DNA of 5,990 nucleotides, taken from positions 1 to 5,990 of the forward strand of contig NZ_CAJKIS010000070.1 of the NCBI RefSeq assembly GCF_905200055.1. The letters run 5' to 3'. The notes under the pieces are model-generated. The model saw nothing but the letters and a program-made list of their open reading frames with translations. It was not told where the DNA came from and did no database searches. This document shows positions 1 through 5,856 of this stretch, piece by piece. The number at the start of each line of letters is the position of its first letter. The stretch's first letter is position 1. Both the position numbers and the translations under genes were made by a program. Source of the DNA: an uncultured Fusobacterium sp. GTDB lineage: Bacteria > Fusobacteriota > Fusobacteriia > Fusobacteriales > Fusobacteriaceae.

Positions 1-2
1 AG

Positions 3-260
3 CAAGAAGAAAGCTATACATCAAAATCAAGTTTTTTTGACATGGATATTTTGCCTAAATTTGAAGCAGATAAACCTCAAACTTACTCTTTCTTAGGAAA
101 GAGAATAAAGAGAGGATTATATCAAACTTCAAAAGGTTATATACTTAATGCAGATATAAATGGGGCATTAAATATACTAAGAAAAAGTAATGTAGTGGAG
201 TTAGAAGTCCTATACAGTAGAGGTGAAGTGGACACACCTGTAAGAATAAGGATAGCATAG
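3..260 (+). CDS. tnpB: RNA-guided endonuclease TnpB (IS200/IS605 family), C-terminal part, cut by window edge
   Basis: The frame is open from base 3 to the TAG at 258-260 (85 codons), so this is the tail of a protein that starts off the left edge. The ATG at 42 is internal. Diagnostic motifs are EESYTSKSSFFD near the start, GKRIKRGL in the middle, and NADINGALNI (Asp at codon 153-155), which matches the RuvC-III block of TnpB. It ends with the family-like tail RGEVDTPVRIRIA. In most TnpB proteins, four cysteines form a zinc finger between the YTS motif and RuvC-III. Here no cysteine is present, as in a known zinc-finger-less subgroup of IS605-type TnpB proteins. TnpB proteins are nucleases guided by an RNA from the element's right end, and they help retain the element at its donor site. 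The visible part has no frameshift or stop. Whether the full gene is intact, and whether a tnpA lies upstream, cannot be seen here. Confidence 0.9.
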   Translation, partial: QEESYTSKSSFFDMDILPKFEADKPQTYSFLGKRIKRGLYQTSKGYILNADINGALNILRKSNVVELEVLYSRGEVDTPVRIRIA

Positions 261-277
261 CTATCAAACTTCTTTAG

Positions 278-297
278 AATTACTCTGATGAGTAATT
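278..297 (+). other. Perfect 8-bp hairpin in the IS right end
   Basis: AATTACTC (278-285) pairs with GAGTAATT (290-297) around a TGAT loop. It begins 18 nt after the tnpB stop and is followed by the right-end hairpin. It probably forms part of the omegaRNA scaffold. There is no T-run directly after it, so it is unlikely to be a simple terminator. Confidence 0.6.
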
Positions 298-302
298 ACG
301 AA

Positions 303-327
303 GCTCCCACCTCTATAGGTGGTGAGT
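303..327 (+). other. IS right-end hairpin with a bulged T (putative TnpA recognition site)
   Basis: The CCACCT arm (307-312) pairs with AGGTGG (317-322) around a CTAT loop. GCTC (303-306) then pairs with GAGT (324-327), with one G-T wobble, leaving T323 unpaired. Hairpins with an extrahelical T are the known substrate feature of Y1 TnpA transposases of the IS608 group. The hairpin lies just inside the putative TTCAC cleavage site, which matches the usual right-end geometry. Confidence 0.65.
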
Positions 328-396
328 AGTTCACAATTGATTTTACCACGAAAATAATATTAAAGAAAATAGAATAATTAAAAATTATAATTTATC

Positions 397-449
397 TAAC
401 TAAGCTCAGTTATCTAGCATATCGCTAGGTTTTGACAAAGTACCTTTGT
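397..449. other. Cluster of three short inverted repeats in non-coding DNA
   Basis: Three small hairpins follow each other: TAACT/AGTTA (397-401 with 408-412), CTAGC/GCTAG (414-418 with 424-428) and ACAAAG/CTTTGT (435-440 with 444-449, loop TAC). No open reading frame or recognised RNA family covers them. They may be a structured RNA, a remnant of another element, or chance in AT-rich DNA. The rest of 335-480 is plain AT-rich sequence in which I see no gene. Confidence 0.35.
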
Positions 450-484
450 TATTTACGTTAATTAGTCAATTTCAACTCTTCCTA

Positions 485-663
485 TTTCTTTTAAATATCA
501 GCTAAATTCCATGTCAAAGAATAAAGAGAGAGTAATACTCATCTGACTAAAATTCCGAAACTCGACTTCGTCTCAAACACGTCGGAATTTTTAGCATCAG
601 ATTTCGTAACTCTCTCTAATATTCGTCTCTAAATTCCATTTTAGCTGATATTAGGTAAAGAAA
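485..663. repeat. Long nested imperfect inverted repeat (~180 nt), MITE-like or interspersed repeat
   Basis: Arms match in register from outside inward. TTTCTTT (485-491) pairs with AAAGAAA (657-663). AATATCAGCTAAA (494-506) pairs with TTTAGCTGATATT (640-652), 13 of 13. GAATA (519-523) pairs with TATTC (620-624), AGAGAGAGT (525-533) with ACTCTCTCT (609-617), ATCTGA (541-546) with TCAGAT (597-602), and AAAATTCCGA (549-558) with TCGGAATTTT (582-591). The apex (559-581) is a 23-nt loop containing a small GAC/GTC pairing. No coding frame fits it. The nested symmetry over 180 bases argues for a non-autonomous mobile repeat or a long hairpin RNA. The apex reminds me of repeats scattered in fusobacterial genomes, but that is recall only. 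Confidence 0.65.
549..592 (+). terminator. Possible intrinsic terminator at the core of the long inverted repeat
   Basis: The 10-bp stem AAAATTCCGA/TCGGAATTTT is followed by one further T, so the T-run is 588-592 and largely sits in the stem. The loop is long (23 nt). The A-run on the other arm makes it potentially bidirectional. It could stop read-through from the tnpB side before the ABC-F promoter, but the long loop and short GC part make this weak. Confidence 0.3.
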
Positions 664-692
664 AAATAAATTGTAAGTTTAGGTAAAGAAAA
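651..692 (+). repeat. 14-nt direct repeat, two copies, 28-nt period
   Basis: TTAGGTAAAGAAAA occurs at 651-664 and again, exactly, at 679-692. The first copy overlaps the right arm of the long inverted repeat. The second lies just upstream of the ABC-F promoter. It may be a partial duplication or a pair of regulator sites; nothing decides between these. Confidence 0.6.
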
Positions 693-709
693 TAGTTTAA
701 ACTTTACAA
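671..709. promoter_or_regulatory. Inverted repeat overlapping the -35 box of the ABC-F promoter
   Basis: TTGTAAGTTTA (671-681) is the reverse complement of TAAACTTTACAA (698-709) apart from one bulged base, and the right arm covers the TTTACA -35 hexamer. The position fits an operator or looped site, but AT-rich composition makes chance matches easier. No regulator is identified. Confidence 0.3.
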
Positions 710-731
710 TATTTTGTTATTATGTTAAGAT
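703..731 (+). promoter_or_regulatory. Sigma-70-type promoter for the ABC-F gene
   Basis: The -35 box is TTTACA (703-708), the spacer is 17 bp, and the -10 box is TAAGAT (726-731) preceded by an extended -10 TGT (723-725). Transcription would begin near 738, giving a leader of about 30 nt before the ATG at 768. An overlapping alternative -10 (TATTAT, 718-723) has a poorer -35 partner. Confidence 0.7.
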
Positions 732-767
732 TTTTATTGAAAATATAGAAGATTAGGGAGAAATAAG

Positions 768-2678
768 ATGGCACTTTTACAAGTTAATAATTTATATATG
801 GGATTTTCAGGAGAAACACTTTTTAAAAATATTAGTTTCTCAATTGATGAAAAAGATAAGATAGGTTTAATAGGTGTAAATGGAGCTGGAAAAAGTACAC
901 TTATAAAAATTTTAATGGGACTTGAATATGATGAGGTAGACCCAGCAACAAATCAAAGAGGAATAATATCTAAAAAAAATAATTTAAAAATAGGGTATCT
1001 ATCACAAAATCCAATTCTTAACAAAGAAAATACAGTGTTTGAAGAGCTTATGACAGTATTTTCAAATTTACAAGAGGATTATCATAGAATACAAGAGTTA
1101 AATATTATTTTAGCAGAAAACTTAGATGACTTTGATAAAACTATGGAAGAGTTAGGAGTTGTAACTGCTAGATATGAGCAAAATGAAGGATATGCTATTG
1201 AATATAAGGTAAAACAAATTTTAAATGGACTTAGCTTATCAGAAAGATTGTGGTCAAGTAAGATAGGAGAACTATCTGGAGGGCAACTTTCAAGGGTAGC
1301 ATTAGGAAAAATATTATTAGAAGAACCAGAACTTTTAATATTAGACGAGCCTACTAACCACCTTGATTTAAGTGCAATAGAATGGTTAGAGAGAATGCTA
1401 AAAGAGTATAAAAAAGCATTTATTTTAATTTCCCATGATGTTTACTTCTTAGATAATGTAGTAAATAGAGTTTTTGAAATAGAGGGAAAAACTTTAAAAG
1501 CATATAATGGAAACTATACAGATTTTAGTATTCAAAAGGAAGCTTATCTTTCTGGAGCAGTAAAAGCATATGATAAAGAGCAAGATAAACTTAGAAAGAT
1601 GGAGGAGTTTATCAGAAGATATAAAGCAGGTGTAAAATCTAAACAAGCTAGAGGAAGAGAAAAGATCTTAAATAGAATGGAGAAGATGGAAAACCCTGTA
1701 ATTACAACTAAGAAGATAAAATTGAAGTTTGAAACAGATAGTACAAGTGTAGATTTAGTTTTAAGAATAAAGGATCTAGCAAAATCTTTTGAAGGAAAAG
1801 AGATATTCTCAAATCTTAGTTTAGATATTTATAGAGGAGATAGAGTAGGGGTTATTGGTAAAAATGGTGTTGGAAAATCTACATTATTAAAGATAATAAA
1901 TGGATTGGAAAAACAAAGTAAAGGAGAATTTAAAATTGGTGATAGAGTTAAGATAGGTTACTATGATCAAAATCATCAAGGTTTAAATCTTAAAAGAACT
2001 GTTTTAGAAGAGTTGATGTATCACTTTACATTAAGTGAAGAGGAAGCTAGAAATATTTGTGGAGGATTTTTATTTACTGAAGATGATGTATATAAAGAGA
2101 TAGGAAGTTTAAGTGGAGGAGAAAAGGCAAGGGTAGCCTTTATGAAGCTTATGCTTGAAAAACCTAACTTCTTAATACTGGACGAGCCTACTAACCACTT
2201 AGATATCTATTCAAGAGAGATTTTAGCTGAAGCATTGGAAGATTATACAGGAACAATTTTAGTTGTATCTCATGATAGAAACTTCTTAGACTGTGTTGTT
2301 AATAATATATATGAAGTAAGAAAAGATGGAGCTACTCTATTTAAAGGAGATTACAACTCATATATTGCTCAAAGAGATGAAGTTAAAGAGATAAAAGATA
2401 ATAAAGGAGGTTTAAGCTTTGAAGAGCAAAAGAAAAATAAAAATAGAATATCTTCATTAGAAAGAAAAATAGTAAAGGCTGAAGAGGATTTAGAAAAATT
2501 AGAGGAGAAAAAAGCTAAAAAAGAGGAAGAGTATAATCAAGCAGGAGTTAGAAATAATGTCGATGAACTAATCCAAATCCAAAATGAGCTAGAGGAACTA
2601 GATCTTCAAATTCTTTCAATCATGGAGGAATGGGAAGATATGGAAAATGAACTAAAAAATTTAAAAAATACTTTATAA
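768..2678 (+). CDS. ABC-F family ATPase, Uup/YdiF type, ribosome-associated
   Basis: The 636-residue protein has two ABC ATPase domains and no membrane segments, which defines the ABC-F class. Domain 1 has Walker A GVNGAGKST (36-44), signature LSGGQ (169-173) and Walker B LLILDEPTNHLD (189-200, catalytic Glu194). Domain 2 has Walker A GKNGVGKST (364-372), signature LSGGEK (448-453) and Walker B with Asp472-Glu473. The charged linker around residues 250-310 (MEEFIRRYKAG, KQARGREK) corresponds to the P-site tRNA interaction motif. The last ~80 residues are a Lys/Glu-rich coiled coil, as in Uup and YdiF. ABC-F proteins bind the ribosomal E site and relieve stalled translation or, in some branches, protect against antibiotics. 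The housekeeping type is more likely here, but sequence alone cannot exclude resistance. AGGGAG at 755-760 sits 7 nt before the ATG. Length and motifs are intact. Codons are more A/T-ending than in the str operon, which fits lower expression. Confidence 0.93.
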   Translation: MALLQVNNLYMGFSGETLFKNISFSIDEKDKIGLIGVNGAGKSTLIKILMGLEYDEVDPATNQRGIISKKNNLKIGYLSQNPILNKENTVFEELMTVFSNLQEDYHRIQELNIILAENLDDFDKTMEELGVVTARYEQNEGYAIEYKVKQILNGLSLSERLWSSKIGELSGGQLSRVALGKILLEEPELLILDEPTNHLDLSAIEWLERMLKEYKKAFILISHDVYFLDNVVNRVFEIEGKTLKAYNGNYTDFSIQKEAYLSGAVKAYDKEQDKLRKMEEFIRRYKAGVKSKQARGREKILNRMEKMENPVITTKKIKLKFETDSTSVDLVLRIKDLAKSFEGKEIFSNLSLDIYRGDRVGVIGKNGVGKSTLLKIINGLEKQSKGEFKIGDRVKIGYYDQNHQGLNLKRTVLEELMYHFTLSEEEARNICGGFLFTEDDVYKEIGSLSGGEKARVAFMKLMLEKPNFLILDEPTNHLDIYSREILAEALEDYTGTILVVSHDRNFLDCVVNNIYEVRKDGATLFKGDYNSYIAQRDEVKEIKDNKGGLSFEEQKKNKNRISSLERKIVKAEEDLEKLEEKKAKKEEEYNQAGVRNNVDELIQIQNELEELDLQILSIMEEWEDMENELKNLKNTL

Positions 2679-2700
2679 ATTTAGGAAAATGTGGTATAAT
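2672..2700 (+). promoter_or_regulatory. Upstream promoter candidate P1 for the str operon
   Basis: The -35-like box TTTATA (2672-2677) is followed by a 17-bp spacer and a perfect TATAAT (2695-2700), with an extended -10 TGG at 2692-2694. The -35 box overlaps the stop codon of the ABC-F gene. The leader to rpsL would be about 110 nt. Confidence 0.55.
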
Positions 2701-2735
2701 AATAAAGATTTGTAAAGAAAAGCAAAGGATATATA

Positions 2736-2764
2736 TTGACTTTTTGAAACAAAGTGATTATAAT
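2736..2764 (+). promoter_or_regulatory. Strong sigma-70 promoter P2 for the str operon
   Basis: TTGACT (2736-2741), a 17-bp spacer and TATAAT (2759-2764) give 11 of 12 consensus bases. The start would be near 2771, leaving a ~47-nt A/T-rich leader before rpsL. Such a near-consensus promoter fits the high expression expected of S12, S7, EF-G and EF-Tu. Confidence 0.85.
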
Positions 2765-2817
2765 ATTTAAGTTATAATATATATAAAAAAATTAAAAATA
2801 ATAGGAAGGAGGGTAAA

Positions 2818-3186
2818 ATGCCTACTTTAAGTCAATTAGTAAAAAACGGAAGAGACACTTTACTAGAAAAGAAAAAATCACCAGCATTACAAGGAAACCC
2901 ACAAAGAAGAGGAGTTTGTGTAAGAGTATATACAACTACACCTAAAAAACCAAACTCAGCTTTAAGAAAGGTTGCCAGAGTAAAATTAACTAACGGAATC
3001 GAAGTTACTTGTTACATTCCAGGAGAAGGACACAACTTACAAGAACACTCAATCGTACTTGTAAGAGGAGGAAGAACAAAAGACTTACCAGGGGTTAGAT
3101 ATAAAGTTATAAGAGGAGCTTTAGATACAGCTGGAGTTGCTAAGAGAAAACAATCAAGATCTAAATACGGAGCTAAAAAAGCGTAA
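2818..3186 (+). CDS. rpsL: 30S ribosomal protein S12
   Basis: The 122-residue protein matches bacterial S12 along its length. S12 sits at the decoding centre of the 30S subunit and controls tRNA selection accuracy. Hallmarks visible are RVYTTTPKKPNSALRK (36-51), CYIPGEGHNLQEHS (65-78), VRGGRTKDLPGVRYK (82-96) and the basic tail ending KYGAKKA. The streptomycin-related lysines are wild type (Lys43 and Lys88 counting Met, conventional K42 and K87), and Pro91 is also present, so no classical rpsL resistance substitution is seen. Asp89 is the residue methylthiolated by RimO in bacteria that have it. AAGGAGG (2806-2812) lies 5 nt before the ATG. It is the first gene of the str operon, with rpsG starting 24 nt after its stop. 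Leucine codons are mostly TTA. Confidence 0.98.
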   Translation: MPTLSQLVKNGRDTLLEKKKSPALQGNPQRRGVCVRVYTTTPKKPNSALRKVARVKLTNGIEVTCYIPGEGHNLQEHSIVLVRGGRTKDLPGVRYKVIRGALDTAGVAKRKQSRSKYGAKKA

Positions 3187-3190
3187 TTAT

Positions 3191-3200
3191 AGGGAGGTGA
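3191..3200 (+). promoter_or_regulatory. Extended ribosome-binding site of rpsG with long spacing
   Basis: AGGGAGGTGA is an unusually long match to the anti-Shine-Dalgarno sequence, but the GGAGG core (3193-3197) ends 13 nt before the rpsG ATG, longer than the other sites here (5-9 nt). No in-frame alternative start lies between them, and the S7 N-terminus begins naturally at this ATG. Confidence 0.7.
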
Positions 3201-3210
3201 ACAGTTAAAA

Positions 3211-3681
3211 ATGTCAAGAAGAAGAGCAGCAGTAAAAAGAGATGTACTACCTGATTCTAGATACTCAGATAAAGTAGTTACTAAAGTTATAAACTCAATT
3301 ATGTTAGATGGTAAAAAAGCTATCGCTGAAGGAATATTCTACTCAGCAATGGATTTAATAAAAGAAAAAACTGGTCAAGAGGGGTATGATGTATTTAAAC
3401 AAGCTTTAGAAAATATCAAACCTCAAATCGAAGTTAGATCAAGAAGAATCGGAGGAGCTACATACCAAGTTCCAGTAGAAGTTAGAGCTGACAGACAACA
3501 AACTTTAGCTATCAGATGGTTAACACTTTACACAAGACAAAGAAAAGAATATGGTATGATAGAAAAATTAGCAGCAGAATTAATCGCAGCAGCTAATAAC
3601 GACGGAGCAACTATAAAGAAAAAAGAAGATACTTATAAAATGGCAGAAGCAAACAGAGCTTTCGCACACTATAAAATCTAA
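3211..3681 (+). CDS. rpsG: 30S ribosomal protein S7
   Basis: The product is 156 residues, the usual bacterial S7 length. S7 is a primary 16S rRNA binder that nucleates assembly of the 30S head and contacts E-site tRNA. The basic N-terminus MSRRRAAVKRDVLPD, the helix MLDGKKAIAEGIFYSA (31-46) and the signature RRIGGATYQVPVEV (78-91) are all clear, and the tail ends NRAFAHYKI. It lies between rpsL and fusA as in the canonical str operon. In E. coli S7 represses its own operon through the rpsL-rpsG spacer. Here that spacer is only 24 nt, too short for the same structure, so such control is not evident. Confidence 0.98.
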   Translation: MSRRRAAVKRDVLPDSRYSDKVVTKVINSIMLDGKKAIAEGIFYSAMDLIKEKTGQEGYDVFKQALENIKPQIEVRSRRIGGATYQVPVEVRADRQQTLAIRWLTLYTRQRKEYGMIEKLAAELIAAANNDGATIKKKEDTYKMAEANRAFAHYKI

Positions 3682-3686
3682 TTTTT

Positions 3687-3696
3687 CTCTATAGAG
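3687..3696. other. 10-bp palindrome in the rpsG-fusA spacer
   Basis: CTCTATAGAG is a perfect palindrome 5 nt after the rpsG stop, in the 57-nt gap before fusA. As RNA it could only form a very small hairpin. It has no T-run after it and no clear -35/-10 pair around it. I list it only because it is the sole structure in this spacer. Confidence 0.3.
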
Positions 3697-3738
3697 GATA
3701 AAGACTAACTTTTTCAATTTTCGAGGAGGAAAAATTTA

Positions 3739-5820
3739 ATGGCTAGAAAAGTTTCGTTAGAAATGACTAGAAACGTTGGAATCATGGCTCACATCGACGC
3801 TGGAAAAACTACTACTACAGAAAGAATTCTTTTCTATACTGGAGTAGAACATAAGTTAGGAGAAGTTCACGAAGGTGGAGCTACAATGGACTGGATGGAA
3901 CAAGAGCAAGAAAGAGGTATCACAATTACTTCAGCTGCTACTACTTGTTTCTGGAGAGGACATAGAATTAATATAATAGACACACCAGGACACGTGGACT
4001 TTACAGTAGAGGTTGAAAGATCTCTAAGAGTACTAGACGGAGCTGTTGCAGTTTTCTCTGCAGTTGACGGAGTTCAACCACAATCAGAAACTGTATGGAG
4101 ACAAGCAGACAAATATCAAGTACCAAGAATCGCATTCTTTAACAAAATGGATAGAATCGGAGCTAACTTCGCAATGTGTGTTGGAGATATCAAAGAAAAA
4201 CTAGGAGCAAATCCTGTACCTATCCAATTACCAATCGGAGCAGAAGATCAATTCGAAGGAGTTATCGACTTAATCGAAATGCACGAAATCGTTTGGCCAG
4301 TTGACTCAGACAACGGACAAAAATTTGAAATAAAAGAAATCAGAGCAGAATTAAAAGACGAAGCTGAAGAAGCTAGACAATTCATGCTAGAATCAGTTGT
4401 TGAAACAAGCGACGAACTAATGGAAAAATTCTTTGGTGGAGAAGAGATCACTCAAGAAGAGATCAGAGCTGCACTAAGAAAAGCTACAATAGCTAACATG
4501 ATCGTTCCAGTTACTTGTGGAACTGCATTCAAAAACAAAGGAGTTCAAGCATTACTAGACGCAATTGTTGATTACATGCCAGCTCCTACAGACGTTGCAA
4601 TGGTTAAAGGAACTGATATGAAAGATCCATCAATCGAAATTGATAGAGAAATGTCAGATGAAGCTCCATTTGCAGCTCTTGCATTTAAAGTTATGACTGA
4701 CCCATTTGTTGGAAAACTTACATTCTTCAGAGTTTACTCAGGAATCGTTGAAAAAGGAACTTATGTTCTTAACTCAACTAAAGGTAAAAAAGAAAGAATG
4801 GGAAGAATTCTTCAAATGCATGCTAATAAAAGAGAAGAAATTGAAGCAGTTTACTGTGGAGATATCGCAGCAGCAGTTGGATTAAAAGAAACTACTACTG
4901 GAGATACTCTATGTTCAGAAGCTGATCCAATAGTTCTTGAAAAAATGGAATTCCCAGAACCAGTTATTTCAGTTGCAGTTGAACCAAAAACTAAAGCTGA
5001 CCAAGAAAAAATGGGAATCGCTCTTGCTAAACTTGCTGAGGAAGACCCTACATTCAGAGTTAAATCAGATGAAGAAACTGGACAAACAATCATTTCAGGA
5101 ATGGGAGAACTTCACCTTGAAATTATCGTTGACAGAATGAAGAGAGAATTTAAAGTTGAATCTACAGTAGGTAAACCACAAGTTGCTTACAGAGAAACAA
5201 TTCTTGGAACAACTGACCAAGAAGTTAAATATGCAAAACAATCTGGAGGTAAAGGACAATACGGACACGTTAAAATTATCCTTGAACCAAACCCAGGAAA
5301 AGGATTTGAATTTGTTAACAAAATCACTGGAGGAGTTATCCCTAGAGAATATATTCCTGCAGTTGAAAAAGGATGTAAAGAAGCTCTTGAAAGTGGAGTT
5401 GTAGCTGGATACCCTATGGTTGACGTTAAAGTTACACTTTATGATGGATCTTACCACGAAGTTGACTCATCAGAAATGGCATTCAAATTAGCAGGATCAA
5501 TGGCTGTTAAACAAGCTGCTGCTAAATCAAATCCAATAATCCTTGAACCAGTATTCAAAGTAGAAGTTACTACTCCAGAAGAATACATGGGAGATATCAT
5601 CGGAGACCTTAACTCAAGAAGAGGTATGATCGGTGGTATGACAGATAGAAACGGAGCTAAAATCATTGATGCTAAAGTTCCTCTATCAGAAATGTTTGGA
5701 TATGCAACTGACTTAAGATCTAAATCTCAAGGAAGAGCAACTTACTCAATGGAATTTGCTGAATACATTCAAGTACCAGCTTCTATCCAAAAAGCTATTC
5801 AAGAAGAAAGAGGAAAATAA
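3739..5820 (+). CDS. fusA: Translation elongation factor G (EF-G)
   Basis: The 693-residue protein is full length for canonical EF-G. It is the GTPase that drives tRNA-mRNA translocation and, with RRF, ribosome recycling. GTP-binding motifs are AHIDAGKTT (17-25, P loop), RGITIT (59-64, switch I), DTPGH (81-85, with catalytic His85), NKMD (135-138) and CGTA (260-263). Domain II follows from about residue 290. Domain IV includes GGVIP (531-535) and the tip His573, equivalent to His573 of Thermus and the tip His of E. coli EF-G. AGGAGGA (3724-3730) lies 8 nt before the ATG. It is third in the str operon. Leucine codon use changes sharply partway: up to about residue 313, 1 of 14 leucines is CTT; after that, 15 of 20. 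The protein itself looks ordinary throughout. Confidence 0.98.
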   Translation: MARKVSLEMTRNVGIMAHIDAGKTTTTERILFYTGVEHKLGEVHEGGATMDWMEQEQERGITITSAATTCFWRGHRINIIDTPGHVDFTVEVERSLRVLDGAVAVFSAVDGVQPQSETVWRQADKYQVPRIAFFNKMDRIGANFAMCVGDIKEKLGANPVPIQLPIGAEDQFEGVIDLIEMHEIVWPVDSDNGQKFEIKEIRAELKDEAEEARQFMLESVVETSDELMEKFFGGEEITQEEIRAALRKATIANMIVPVTCGTAFKNKGVQALLDAIVDYMPAPTDVAMVKGTDMKDPSIEIDREMSDEAPFAALAFKVMTDPFVGKLTFFRVYSGIVEKGTYVLNSTKGKKERMGRILQMHANKREEIEAVYCGDIAAAVGLKETTTGDTLCSEADPIVLEKMEFPEPVISVAVEPKTKADQEKMGIALAKLAEEDPTFRVKSDEETGQTIISGMGELHLEIIVDRMKREFKVESTVGKPQVAYRETILGTTDQEVKYAKQSGGKGQYGHVKIILEPNPGKGFEFVNKITGGVIPREYIPAVEKGCKEALESGVVAGYPMVDVKVTLYDGSYHEVDSSEMAFKLAGSMAVKQAAAKSNPIILEPVFKVEVTTPEEYMGDIIGDLNSRRGMIGGMTDRNGAKIIDAKVPLSEMFGYATDLRSKSQGRATYSMEFAEYIQVPASIQKAIQEERGK

Positions 5821-5856
5821 TTCTAATTTTTCTTCAATATAAAGAAATTTATAAAG

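Larger units (their letters stand above)
1..334 (+). mobile_element. Right-end portion of an IS200/IS605-family insertion sequence
   Basis: The end of tnpB is followed by 74 nt containing two hairpins and then TTCAC at 330-334, which I take as the right boundary. IS200/IS605 elements lack terminal inverted repeats. They carry subterminal hairpins that the Y1 transposase TnpA recognises, with cleavage a few bases 3' of the right hairpin, and this layout fits. The exact last base is inferred: it could be a few bases either side of 334. The left end and any tnpA are outside the window. Confidence 0.7.
200..350 (+). ncRNA. Candidate TnpB omegaRNA (reRNA): scaffold plus guide
   Basis: In IS200/IS605 elements the TnpB guide RNA is made from the right end. 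Its scaffold overlaps the 3' end of tnpB and ends at the element boundary, and the guide is read from flanking DNA. Here a scaffold could include a CTTC/GAAG pairing (269-272 with 300-303) enclosing an 8-bp hairpin (278-297), followed by the hairpin at 303-327. The GAAG arm shares G303 with the second hairpin, so the two would compete or form alternative folds. The guide would begin at about 335 (AATTGATTTTACCACG). The 5' end is arbitrary because it cannot be set from sequence, and no separate promoter is claimed. Confidence 0.45.

Noticed and set aside
42..260. A free-standing 72-codon gene starting at the ATG at 42
   Set aside because: The frame stays open upstream to the window edge and encodes TnpB motifs before the ATG, so this is the tail of a larger gene.
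432..460. Perfect -35 hexamer TTGACA at 432-437 as a promoter
   Set aside because: No acceptable -10 box at 16-18 bp (best TACGTT), and the hexamer lies within a small inverted repeat.
335..767. A CRISPR array, tRNA or small gene in the non-coding stretch
   Set aside because: Repeats here are two-copy or inverted, not regularly spaced. I found no tRNA cloverleaf and no open frame with a ribosome-binding site.
2744..2778. A third rpsL promoter using TATAAT at 2773-2778
   Set aside because: The only -35-like box (TTGAAA, 2744-2749) is 23 bp away, too far. It is probably an AT-rich coincidence in the leader.
2818..3186. Streptomycin-resistance substitution in S12
   Set aside because: Lys43, Lys88 and Pro91 (counting Met) are all the sensitive, wild-type residues.
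4937..5404. Plus-strand open frames at 4937-5140 and 5183-5404
   Set aside because: These are out-of-frame shadows of fusA with Lys/Leu/Asn-rich products and no independent start signals.
4248..5666. Minus-strand open frames at 4248-4451, 4851-5093, 5095-5457 and 5451-5666
   Set aside because: They lie fully inside fusA, have no ribosome-binding sites, and give low-complexity Ser/Phe/Asn-rich products typical of the antisense of a conserved gene.
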